From the NCBI GenBank assembly GCA_031271295.1, contig JAISVZ010000196.1, positions 1 to 64,000 on the forward strand: a DNA stretch of 64,000 nt, in the 5' to 3' direction. Position 1 is the first letter of the stretch, and each line of letters begins with the position of its first letter. This document shows, in pieces, positions 42,944 to 50,730 of this stretch. Below the pieces are notes generated by a model that saw only the letters and a program-made list of their open reading frames with translations, did not search any database and was not told where the DNA came from. The translations under genes and the position numbers were made by a program. This stretch comes from Clostridiales bacterium. Its GTDB lineage: Bacteria; Bacillota; Clostridia; Lachnospirales; WQUN01.

Positions 42944-44360
42944 TATAGACACAATTTCGATGTGTTTCCGAAACCTTTTTAAGCGCAAGCTGCGTACCTT
43001 TCTTACGGTGCTTAGCGTAATTGTAGGCACATGTGCCATAACTATAATGATTTCACTAACAATCGGGATGAACAAAAATATGGAGGAATCCCTCAGCCAA
43101 ATGGGCGACCTTTTAACCGTAAATGTGCAAAGGCCGTACAATTATTACGGCGCAGGCGGCGGAATGGTTATGATTTCCGGCTCATCATCCGGCGGAACAG
43201 GCGCGAGTTCGAACGAGCTTTTGCTTAACGACGACGCTGTAGAAGGTTTTCGCCAAATAGACGGCGTTTTGGTTGCAACCGCGTTTGTGGATTTAAGCCT
43301 AAAGGCGGTGAGCGGCAAAATGCAGACGTGGTTGCAGATACGCGGAATAGAAACGGAAGCGATGCAGCTTTTAGGCCTTGTGCCGGATAGGGGAACGTCA
43401 TTTACCGGCGCTGATAAATACGAAGCGGTATTCGGCTACAATGTGCCGTTCGATTTTTACAACCCCAGGGACAGATTTCAGGAATGGTCGTACTGGTCCC
43501 CGTTTGAAGGCACGGAGGATACCCGCGTTCCTTCAGTTGATATTTTCGAGGATAAAATACAGTTCTCCTACGATTATAACCTTGGTGAAAAAAACGTTTC
43601 CTATCAGGAAGGAACAAAACCCGTTAAGCCGTACACGCTAAAACCAGTGGGTTGGCTTCCCTACAAATCTGATTCGAGCTATTACGTGTATATGCCGCTC
43701 GACGACGTTCTTGAAATACAAGAAGAGCAGCAAAAATGGGAAAGCAACCAGCAGTGGAACCAAATGGGCGGCACGGGAAGAAAAAACAACCGCCGCGACG
43801 AAGGTTATAACAACGTTATTGTTAAATTTACGGATATAAAATATGTAACGGACGGGCTGAAACAAATAAGAGATCAAGGCTTCGAAGCCTACGGCATGAT
43901 AGAATCCTTAAACGAGATGCGCAAAATGACGGATTCCATGCAGCTTCTCTTCGGCGCAATCGGCGGCGTTTCGCTTTTTATCGCGGCTATAGGCATTGCC
44001 AACACAATGTTTATGTCCATTTACGAACGCACAAAGGAAATTGGCGTAATGAAGGTTATTGGCGCAACGCTTCGCGATATTCGAAGCCTGTTTTTGCTTG
44101 AAGCGGCGATAATTGGTTTTATGGGCGGCGTGTTGGGTATTGGGATAAGTTTTTTGGTTTCAATGCTGATAAATTCGAACGGCATTTCGTTTTTAAACCA
44201 AATGAGCTACGGTATGAACACCGGCGGCATATCGTCCATTCCGCTGTGGCTGTGCTTGGCGGCGCTTGGCGGCGCGGTGGTTATTGGTACAATTTCCGGT
44301 TTTTTCCCCGCAAGACGGGCAATGAAGCTCTCTGCGCTGTCGGCTATTCGGACGGAGTAG
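42936..44360 (+). CDS. MacB-like ABC permease
   Basis: A 474-residue permease of the MacB/FtsX type. Membrane segment 1 lies at ~20-42 (TFLTVLSVIVGTCAITIMIS), followed by a ~300-residue extracellular domain with a Gly/Ser-rich part and aromatic patches, and three C-terminal membrane segments (from IGGVSLFIAAIGIANTMFMS). YERTKEIGVMKVIGAT is the cytosolic coupling motif. The start overlaps the previous gene. With the ATPase and the NEW3-type protein it forms a three-gene complex; substrate unknown. Confidence 0.9.
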   Translation: MSSIDTISMCFRNLFKRKLRTFLTVLSVIVGTCAITIMISLTIGMNKNMEESLSQMGDLLTVNVQRPYNYYGAGGGMVMISGSSSGGTGASSNELLLNDDAVEGFRQIDGVLVATAFVDLSLKAVSGKMQTWLQIRGIETEAMQLLGLVPDRGTSFTGADKYEAVFGYNVPFDFYNPRDRFQEWSYWSPFEGTEDTRVPSVDIFEDKIQFSYDYNLGEKNVSYQEGTKPVKPYTLKPVGWLPYKSDSSYYVYMPLDDVLEIQEEQQKWESNQQWNQMGGTGRKNNRRDEGYNNVIVKFTDIKYVTDGLKQIRDQGFEAYGMIESLNEMRKMTDSMQLLFGAIGGVSLFIAAIGIANTMFMSIYERTKEIGVMKVIGATLRDIRSLFLLEAAIIGFMGGVLGIGISFLVSMLINSNGISFLNQMSYGMNTGGISSIPLWLCLAALGGAVVIGTISGFFPARRAMKLSALSAIRTE

Positions 44361-44448
44361 ATTGTTAATCATATTGGCTTGCTCCGATGAATAAAATTGT
44401 AACAAAAGATTGCCGCCGTTAAAGGAGGCAAAATAGGAGCTAAAAAAT

Positions 44449-45222
44449 ATGATAAACTTAAAAAAGGCGCAAATAAATATTATTTTTGCCGTATTGCTTG
44501 TTTTTGTGTGCGCCGCCGCATCACGCCCGGCGGTTGTAACGGTGTTTAAATCGTACGCAAAAAATGCCGAATCGCAAAAAAAACTGCCCATTTACAGTGT
44601 GGATGTTCCGGAGAAAAAAATTGCCATAACATTCGATGCCGCCTGGGGCGCGGCTGATACTGAGGAATTGATTTCAATTTTAAAAGATTTTGACGCAAAG
44701 GCGACTTTTTTTGTTTGCGGCTACTGGGTTGACAAATACCCGAACGAAGTAAAGCGGCTGTACGAAGAGGGGCATTTGATAGGTAACCACGGGGATAGCC
44801 ACGCCCATGTCGCAAAGCTTTCTTTGGAGCAAAACCGGCAGGAAATATTAAAGTGCCATGAAAAGGTTAAAAATTTGCTCGGAATAGAAATGAATTTTTT
44901 CAGGCCGCCGTTTGGCGAGTATAACAATACTGTGCTTGACGCCGCAGAAACCGCGAACTATTTTACAGTTCAGTGGGATGTTGACAGCCACGATTGGTTT
45001 ATTAAAAGCGCGAAAGCCGAAATAGACCAAGTGCTGAAGCATAAACATTTGGGCGGCGGATCTATTCTTCTTTTCCATAACGACGCAAAATTTACGCCCG
45101 AAGCGCTGCCTGCAATTTTAAAAGGATTAAAAGATTCCGGTTACGAAATTGTTCCGTTAACGGAACTTATTCACAAGGAGAATTACCGTATCAACCACGA
45201 AGGGCGGCAGATTCTAAATTAG
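44449..45222 (+). CDS. Polysaccharide deacetylase (PdaB/NodB family)
   Basis: A 257-residue enzyme expected to remove N-acetyl groups from peptidoglycan or similar glycans outside the membrane. An N-terminal hydrophobic segment (IIFAVLLVFVCAAA) anchors or exports it. The NodB core has ITFDAAWGAADT (catalytic Asp), GNHGDSHAH (metal His pair), RPPFGEYN and the late SILLFHND. Length and order resemble PdaB of spore formers, although GNHTYSHP is usual there. Its 3' end is tandemly repeated. Confidence 0.88.
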   Translation: MINLKKAQINIIFAVLLVFVCAAASRPAVVTVFKSYAKNAESQKKLPIYSVDVPEKKIAITFDAAWGAADTEELISILKDFDAKATFFVCGYWVDKYPNEVKRLYEEGHLIGNHGDSHAHVAKLSLEQNRQEILKCHEKVKNLLGIEMNFFRPPFGEYNNTVLDAAETANYFTVQWDVDSHDWFIKSAKAEIDQVLKHKHLGGGSILLFHNDAKFTPEALPAILKGLKDSGYEIVPLTELIHKENYRINHEGRQILN

Positions 45223-45263
45223 TGCGGCAGATTCGTAATTAGCGCGGCAAATTCGTAGGCATT
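45204..45263. repeat. 20-base tandem repeats crossing the deacetylase stop codon
   Basis: Units start at 45204, 45224 and 45244 with GCGGCAGATT or GCGGCAAATT. The stop codon TAG (45220-45222) lies in the first unit. The 20-base period is not a multiple of three, so extension would change frame. Confidence 0.8.
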
Positions 45264-45290
45264 GAATATGTGAATATTATGCGGTATAAT
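45262..45290 (+). promoter_or_regulatory. Promoter of the small membrane protein/BrnT operon
   Basis: TTGAAT (45262-45267), 17 bases, TATAAT (45285-45290). Confidence 0.75.
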
Positions 45291-45394
45291 TAGGCATACT
45301 TGAAACAAAGCGGCTTTTGCGCTTCAGCAGCGGCGCTTCGCTTATGTTAGTTACAATCAGGGTATGTCCCTGCCCAAAATCAGGAGGTTGCCGG

Positions 45395-45595
45395 ATGATA
45401 TTTATTGCGGTTTGGGTTCTTGCTTTCGTAGCAAGTTTATCTTTTCTTTTTGTTAGCATTATTGATTACAGAAAAACTAAAAAAACAAAAATCCCCATTA
45501 TTATTACCGGGATAACCACCTTTGTTTTACTTCTGCCTATTATCATTTGGCTGATATTGTTAATTGGGTTTTCAACAGGGCTTGTCAGGATGTAA
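45395..45595 (+). CDS. Small two-pass membrane protein, 66 residues
   Basis: AGGAGG (45382-45387) stands 7 bases before ATG at 45395. The protein is almost only two membrane segments (FIAVWVLAFVASLSFLFVS and the Leu/Ile-rich C-terminal half) with a basic turn (DYRKTKKTK) between. Family not recognised. It precedes the BrnT gene by 42 bases on one likely transcript and could be a membrane partner or an unrelated small protein. Confidence 0.65.
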   Translation: MIFIAVWVLAFVASLSFLFVSIIDYRKTKKTKIPIIITGITTFVLLLPIIIWLILLIGFSTGLVRM

Positions 45596-45637
45596 ATAAC
45601 AATGCTCCTAAGCAACAATATAGAGGGGAACTTGTAC

Positions 45638-45919
45638 ATGATTTTTGAATGGGATGAAAACAAAAACGAAGCGAATAAAATAAAACACGGTGTTTCATTT
45701 GAAGAAGCAGAAACAGTTTTTGATGATAAAAAGGCTAAGTTCATTTTCGATGTTTTACATTCGGTTGATGAAGAACGTTTTATAATTATTGGATTGGATT
45801 CGATTTTTCGGGAGCTTACCGTATGTCATTGTTATCTCGGAGAAAACGATGAGATAGTAAGAATTATTTCTGCAAGAAAGGCAACAAAAAACGAAAAAAG
45901 TATATATTATGGAAGGTGA
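45638..45919 (+). CDS. brnT: BrnT-family (DUF497) toxin
   Basis: A 93-residue RelE-fold ribonuclease toxin of a type II pair. It shows the family marks FEWDENKNEANKIKHGVSFE, ETVFDD, RFIIIG, and RIISARKATKNEKSIYYG (conserved C-terminal RxxSAR-x-A). The start at 45638 follows GAGGGG; the longer frame is unsupported. Antitoxin gene follows after 5 bases. Confidence 0.9.
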   Translation: MIFEWDENKNEANKIKHGVSFEEAETVFDDKKAKFIFDVLHSVDEERFIIIGLDSIFRELTVCHCYLGENDEIVRIISARKATKNEKSIYYGR

Positions 45920-45924
45920 TATAA

Positions 45925-46134
45925 ATGAAAGCAGAGTATACAGCCGAAGATTTTAAAGATGCAATTGATAATCCGTATTATTTCAAGTTGAACAGGGAAG
46001 TATTAATACCGATAAGGCATGAAATTTATAATGTTTTTTGTGATATCGGGAAACAAAATGGCGTGGAGCCTGAAATAATTATGAATCGTTGTTTAACCAG
46101 TTACGCAAAAAAGTTAATTGAACATGACGACTAA
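45925..46134 (+). CDS. Putative antitoxin partner of BrnT
   Basis: A 69-residue acidic protein with GGAAGGTGAT upstream. It sits in the BrnA position right after BrnT, but the sequence (IDNPYYFKLNREVLIPIRHE, IIMNRCLTSYAKKLIEHDD) is not a textbook BrnA; a helical C-terminus may be the toxin-binding or dimer part. Assignment rests mainly on position. Confidence 0.65.
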   Translation: MKAEYTAEDFKDAIDNPYYFKLNREVLIPIRHEIYNVFCDIGKQNGVEPEIIMNRCLTSYAKKLIEHDD

Positions 46135-46161
46135 AAATGAATAATAAAAAGCTAAAACGGT

Positions 46162-46197
46162 AAAAAGCGTACACCCGGTGCAAAGTGTACGCTTTTT
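46162..46197. terminator. Bidirectional terminator
   Basis: AAAAAGCGTACAC (46162-46174) and GTGTACGCTTTTT (46185-46197) form a perfect 13-base stem with A and T flanks. It separates the toxin operon from the convergent permease gene. Confidence 0.9.
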
Positions 46198-46245
46198 ATA
46201 TATAAAACAATGGAGAAGTAATAAAGCAAATTTATGTTTTTCAGT

Positions 46246-47391
46246 TTATCTATTTTGCGCGGAGCGCATTCTTATGTCGAACCAAACGGCCAAAATAAGA
46301 ATTAAACCCTTTATTATAAACTGGAAGTTATCGTCAATATTCAGTATGCTCATTCCGTTTGTGAAGCTTACCAACACGAAAGCGCCAATCATAGCGTTGG
46401 CAACGTTTCCGCGCCCTCCGGCCAAACTTACTCCGCCTACAATACTTGAAGCAAGCGCGTCAAGTTCTCTGCTGATAGTTAAACGGGGAGTTGCCTGCGC
46501 AAACTGGGCTGTTGATAAAATTCCCGCCGCTCCAGCAAGTAAACCCATTATGGCAAAAGCAACAAGCGTAACGCTTGCGTTATTTATGCCGGATAGTTCC
46601 GCCGCGTAAGGGTTACCGCCAACCGCGTACAGTTTCCGGGCAAACCTTGTTTTTAACAGTACAAAGGAAGATATCGCCGCAAGGCTTAGCAGTAAAAAAA
46701 CCGGCGTTGGAATTCCCTTGTATAGATTCATAATAAAACAGAATAACCCAAGCGAAAAGGCAATTACCGCGTAACGTACAAGTTGCTTAAAAAACGGAAT
46801 TGTGCGTTCGGGAAATATTTTGCGGTATGCCGCCTTACTTTTTGCGTCCAAAATAATATATAACCCAAGCAGAGCCGCGCAGAACATAACACCCGCGTAA
46901 GAAGGCAGGTAAGACTGCCCAAGCATTGTAAAAAACGAATCGTTAACCGGGATTGCAACGCCCTGCGTTACAATGGCAAGCGCGCTCATAAATATTAAAC
47001 CGCTTCCCAGAGAAACAATAAACGCGGGAACCTTTGCGTACGCTATAAGCAACCCGTTCCAGGTACCTATAAGCGCTCCTGCAAGCAGTGTAATTCCAAT
47101 TGCGGCAACGCTGTTTAAACCGGTATTTGTAACCAAATACGCCGCAAGCGCTCCCAAGAAGGCTGTTACCGCTCCAACAGATAAATCAAACTTTTTGGCA
47201 ATAAGGCAAAATGTCATTCCAATTGATAATATGCCCACAACGGAGGCTTGCCTAAACAGATTGGACAAACCGCTTACACTCATTAGCCTGCCTTCGGAGG
47301 CAAATTGAAACACTAAACTTATAATTATAAGCGAAGCAATCATAGCATAACTTTTAAAATACTTAATTGCATTTCGCTTAAATGAACTCAA
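46246..47391 (-). CDS. Orphan sugar-type ABC permease (RbsC-like)
   Basis: A 381-residue BPD_transp_2 permease with eight to ten membrane segments. Family marks: VGILSIGMTFCLIAKKFDLSVGA (in two parts), GTWNGLLIAYAKVPAFIVSLG, YAVGGNPYAAELSGIN, ALASSIVGGVSLAGGRGNV. AAAGGAG stands 9 bases before TTG at 47391, which is preferred over the longer frame. Unlike most RbsC genes it has no ATPase or binding-protein gene in its own transcript. The divergent operon encodes a two-component system and an ATPase-like protein without ATPase motifs, which may be its partner. Confidence 0.88.
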   Translation of the reverse strand: MSSFKRNAIKYFKSYAMIASLIIISLVFQFASEGRLMSVSGLSNLFRQASVVGILSIGMTFCLIAKKFDLSVGAVTAFLGALAAYLVTNTGLNSVAAIGITLLAGALIGTWNGLLIAYAKVPAFIVSLGSGLIFMSALAIVTQGVAIPVNDSFFTMLGQSYLPSYAGVMFCAALLGLYIILDAKSKAAYRKIFPERTIPFFKQLVRYAVIAFSLGLFCFIMNLYKGIPTPVFLLLSLAAISSFVLLKTRFARKLYAVGGNPYAAELSGINNASVTLVAFAIMGLLAGAAGILSTAQFAQATPRLTISRELDALASSIVGGVSLAGGRGNVANAMIGAFVLVSFTNGMSILNIDDNFQFIIKGLILILAVWFDIRMRSAQNR

Positions 47392-47464
47392 TTTTGTTAA
47401 CTCCTTTAAGGTACCTTGGCTTATCATTATATAGCGCGCATACACAGAAGAATTTATTAAAATT

Positions 47465-47724
47465 GGGCTGCCGCAAAAAAGGGGGAGGCAAATTACGACA
47501 GCCCGTATAAGGGGGTAAGCTAATTAAGTTGTTCTTTATACGAGAAGCCTGACTTAGCGCTTTGCCTCGCTTCGCCAGGCACTCTTCTCATACATGAAGT
47601 TGCATTGCTTTGCTTTTAATTAATAGCAACAGTGCCGCCTTCGAAAGGGGATGTTCCTTACCCTCACCGGAACCTTCCGCTTCGAACGCGCCGTAGGCTG
47701 CCCGGGCGGCACCATTGCTATTAA
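47465..47724. ncRNA. Highly structured non-coding region, possible RNA or leader
   Basis: Four successive stems: 47465-47473 with 47496-47504; CGTATAAGG 47504-47512 with 47534-47542; GAGAAG/CTTCTC (47542-47547, 47584-47589) with inner CCTG/CAGG and AGCG/CGCT; and a 20-base inverted repeat 47620-47639 with 47705-47724 (18 matches) enclosing about 65 bases. No known RNA family was recognised. On the minus strand it would be the permease leader, the last stem lying about 75 bases before the TTG start. A mobile-element remnant is the alternative. Confidence 0.45.
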
Positions 47725-47730
47725 CCGGCT

Positions 47731-47906
47731 TTAGTTTTGGCCACTCTTTTGTTGTTCAAATTTCGCTTTAGTTGTTTTTTGTTTCGCTTTTGTAGTTTTT
47801 AATTTCGCTTTTGTTGTTTTTAATTTCACTTTAGTAATTTTTAATTTCGCTTTTGTGTTTTTAGGTTCTCTTTTGCTTGGTGTATGTCTTTCGTGTGTCT
47901 TGCAAA
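47731..47906 (-). pseudogene. Gene fragment with 7-residue Lys-rich repeats
   Basis: An open minus-strand frame of ~58 codons without a usual start codon ends at TAA (47731-47733). It encodes units like KLKTTKA five times. The DNA repeat is exactly 21 bases with units at 47759, 47780, 47801, 47822 and 47843. In-frame spacing suggests a former coding region, perhaps the tail of a lost gene. The remaining gap 47907-48014 shows nothing else. Confidence 0.4.
47759..47863. repeat. Five 21-base tandem repeats
   Basis: Five contiguous 21-base units of the form AATTTCGCTTTTGT(T/A)GTTTTT with few substitutions and no indels. Confidence 0.85.
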
Positions 47907-48014
47907 CTCATAATAGCGGTAAAAAAAAACGAGTGCAATACCTTGGCTTAAATGTCATAGAATTCCCACCTTAAAAAATAGAATTTCCCTCCTTTTACCT
48001 TTCAACACATAGCT

Positions 48015-48042
48015 TGATAATGTTTTTAAAAATGATAAAATA
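48015..48042 (+). promoter_or_regulatory. Promoter of the YesN/YesM/pseudo-ABC operon
   Basis: TTGATA (48015-48020), 16 bases, TAAAAT (48037-48042), 64 bases before the start. Confidence 0.5.
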
Positions 48043-48106
48043 GTATCAGGCAAAACATAAATGCAATTGTTTTGTAAAGGGGATAACAGCAAAAGGGGTT
48101 GTTTTG

Positions 48107-49699
48107 ATGAAGGTTTTAATAGCGGACGATGAAATAAATATCTGTAAACTTATCAAAAACAGTTTGGATTGGGAAGGTTTAGGGTTAGAGCTTTGCGCAA
48201 TGGAAACAAACGGGCCGGCGGTTTTGGAAAGCATTAAAAAGTATTCGCCTGAAATTGTTATTACCGATATTCAAATGCCGGGTATGAGCGGAATTGATAT
48301 AATTGCCGAGGTTTCAAGCTGGAATACCGTTACGCGCTTTATTATAATAAGCGGCTATTCTTATTTCGAGTACGCGCAAAAAGCTGTGCAGTACGGTGTG
48401 GAAAATTTTCTGTTAAAGCCGATTCGCAAATGCGAACTTAACGATACCGTTGCCCGCTTGGCGGAAAAAATTGAAAAGGGCAGGCAGCTTCGCACTAAAA
48501 TAAGTAAGCAAACAAGCGAACTTAAGCAAAGCAAAAGCAAGGTTCGCCGTTCGTTTCTTTTAAGCAACTTAGACGCGGAGCGTGTATTTAAAAACGCGCA
48601 AGAGCTGAATAATGAGTTTTATTTTAATTTCAGCTACGAATATTTTACGGTTGGCATTGTACATATAGCTCACACGGCGGACGATGCCAATACGGATATT
48701 GTGCTTAACAATTTTCGTTCATCGCTGAAAAACAATCTGTCGCAGATAGGCGCGGAATGCGAAATAGAAGCCGAAACCGCCGGAAAATTATGTTTTATTT
48801 TAAATCATGATTCAACGGACGCGGTTGTGGAACGCACACTTTCCTATTGCGTAGACGATTTGCTGGCAAGCAGGTCCCTAATTAAGCCTAACTTTATAAC
48901 CGTAGGTATAAGCGACGCGTTCACCTTGCCCTCGAGCTTTAAGCAGGCGTACCAAAACGCGAATAACGCTGTTGCGTGCCGTTTTTTCCCCGGTAAAAGC
49001 CGCGTTTTGCGCTATGCTCCAAAGGAAAGCGCGCCTTCGGAAAAAACATGGCAGTTTTATTTGGACGAACTTCAGGAAAAGCTTACCGCCGTTACGGACA
49101 AAATGCAGTTTGACGCAATTCCGCAGCTTGTGGCGCAGGCGATGGGAAAAATGTGTCCCGCGCTTTCGCGCACGCCGGTTGATACATTGCGTGCTTTTGA
49201 AAGCCTTACCGCAATTTTAACGCGTTTTTCGGATAACCATGAGGATGAGGAAAAATACAACCTGCTTGCCTCGCGGGCGAACAATTACGCGGAACTTACC
49301 GCCATAGCGGAGGTTTTGGCGTCTTCCGCGCAGTCAAAATTAAACAGCCGCGTTTTAGGCAGAAACGCCGCAATTGTTGAAAAGGTGAAAAAATATTTAA
49401 AGGAAAACTTATGTAACGCGGTGGATTTATCAAGCGCGGCAAGAGAGGTTAACTTTGCTCCGTCGTATTTGGGCGTTATTTTTAAAGCCGAAACGGGAAT
49501 AGGTTTTTCCGATTACCTTATGAGGCTTCGCATGGATACCGCCAAGGAACTGCTTTCCGGGCTTAGGGACAACGTTTCGCAAGTGGCTAATAAAGTGGGT
49601 TACCGCGACGTTAAGCATTTCAGCGGTATGTTTCGCAGAATTGTGGGCATTACGCCGGCCGAATACAGAAAAATACACCATCTCAAGGAGGCGGATTGA
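48107..49699 (+). CDS. YesN-type response regulator with AraC domain
   Basis: A 530-residue regulator: receiver domain (LIADDE, phospho-Asp in IVITDIQMPGMSG, Lys in LLKPIRK), a ~270-residue middle part, and a C-terminal AraC DNA-binding domain with two helix-turn-helix motifs (VDLSSAAREVNFAPSYLGVI, VSQVANKVGYRDVKHFSGMF). ATG at 48107 follows AAGGGG. It overlaps the kinase gene by one base. In this family the regulator usually controls carbohydrate uptake genes; the divergent permease is an obvious target. Confidence 0.92.
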   Translation: MKVLIADDEINICKLIKNSLDWEGLGLELCAMETNGPAVLESIKKYSPEIVITDIQMPGMSGIDIIAEVSSWNTVTRFIIISGYSYFEYAQKAVQYGVENFLLKPIRKCELNDTVARLAEKIEKGRQLRTKISKQTSELKQSKSKVRRSFLLSNLDAERVFKNAQELNNEFYFNFSYEYFTVGIVHIAHTADDANTDIVLNNFRSSLKNNLSQIGAECEIEAETAGKLCFILNHDSTDAVVERTLSYCVDDLLASRSLIKPNFITVGISDAFTLPSSFKQAYQNANNAVACRFFPGKSRVLRYAPKESAPSEKTWQFYLDELQEKLTAVTDKMQFDAIPQLVAQAMGKMCPALSRTPVDTLRAFESLTAILTRFSDNHEDEEKYNLLASRANNYAELTAIAEVLASSAQSKLNSRVLGRNAAIVEKVKKYLKENLCNAVDLSSAAREVNFAPSYLGVIFKAETGIGFSDYLMRLRMDTAKELLSGLRDNVSQVANKVGYRDVKHFSGMFRRIVGITPAEYRKIHHLKEAD

Positions 49700-50730
49700 T
49701 GAGCGGATTTAAATCGTTTTTAGATGATGTTTTTACTTTTGCGTTTAAGCGCCGTTATTACCCTGTTATAGCATTGCGGCTTGTTGTGCTTGCGGGGTTT
49801 ATATTTATGGCGGTTTACGCGGCGTATTCCTACCGGCCTTTTATTGTTTTTGCAATAATTTTGAGTGTTGGCGGGCTTTACGGCCTGTTTGAAACCCTTC
49901 ACATCTTTTACGACGATTTGCAAAACCCGATAAATTACATAAAGCAAATGAACATACCCATGCCGGAAGCAAGCAATTATTCTTCCTACAGCGAATATTT
50001 GCTCGCCTGTTTGGCGCACGCGGAAGAGGTTGCGGCAAGGGAGTACAATTTGGAGCTTATGCAGAGGCAGGCTGTTTTAACCGCTATGCAAAACCAAATT
50101 AATCCTCATTTTTTGTATAATACCTTGGATTCTATCCGGGGGCAGCTTTTAGAGGAGGGAAGTATTGAAAGCGCGGAAATGCTGGAAACACTTTCTTCCT
50201 TTTTTCGTTACACAATTACGCAAAAAAGCTCTGTAGTGCCGTTTGAGCGGGAACTGTTTCATGTGCTTAACTATATAAAAATACAAAAGTACCGCTTTAA
50301 GGACAGGTTTGAAATAATAACCGAGGGCAAATGTGAGGATACGCAAATAGTTACATACCCAATACCTAAGCTTACGCTCCAGCCGCTTGTTGAAAACGCG
50401 ATTGCGCACGGGCTTAAAGATACCATAACGGGCGGAGTAATAAAAATTACCGTTGAAAAAGCCGAAGGATATTTTATTATTTCGGTTTCGGATAACGGCT
50501 GCGGGATAGACGAGGAAAAGCTTCTTAAAATTAAAGCGGAACTTGCCGGCGATTTTTTCGCGGAAGGGCGCGATATTTCGAACAAAGGCATTGCGCTGAG
50601 CAATGTAAACATACGTATACAAAATATGTACGGCAACGAATACGGGCTTGATATAACAAGTACGCGCGGTATAGGAACCACGGTATCTATCAGGCTTCCG
50701 CTAAACAGAGAGGAAGAATCACATGAGTGA
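49699..50730 (+). CDS. YesM-type histidine kinase without extracellular sensor domain
   Basis: A 343-residue kinase with His_kinase motif QINPHFLYNTLDSIRG (phospho-His), N-box LVENAIAHG, DNGCGI and a late GIALSNVNIR. Only two adjacent membrane segments (~23-65) with a very short outside turn precede a ~60-residue linker. Common YesM kinases carry a large extracellular Cache domain, which is missing. It must therefore receive its signal through the membrane or from partners. It lies between the regulator and the pseudo-ABC gene, overlapping both. Confidence 0.9.
   Translation: MSGFKSFLDDVFTFAFKRRYYPVIALRLVVLAGFIFMAVYAAYSYRPFIVFAIILSVGGLYGLFETLHIFYDDLQNPINYIKQMNIPMPEASNYSSYSEYLLACLAHAEEVAAREYNLELMQRQAVLTAMQNQINPHFLYNTLDSIRGQLLEEGSIESAEMLETLSSFFRYTITQKSSVVPFERELFHVLNYIKIQKYRFKDRFEIITEGKCEDTQIVTYPIPKLTLQPLVENAIAHGLKDTITGGVIKITVEKAEGYFIISVSDNGCGIDEEKLLKIKAELAGDFFAEGRDISNKGIALSNVNIRIQNMYGNEYGLDITSTRGIGTTVSIRLPLNREEESHE

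Noticed and set aside
47620-47724. tRNA-like or transposon-end reading of the long inverted repeat
   Set aside because: No acceptor/T-arm arrangement fits a tRNA, and no transposase fragment or target duplication was seen; kept only as a structured region.
47759-47863. CRISPR array
   Set aside because: Contiguous 21-base units, no spacers, no cas genes nearby.
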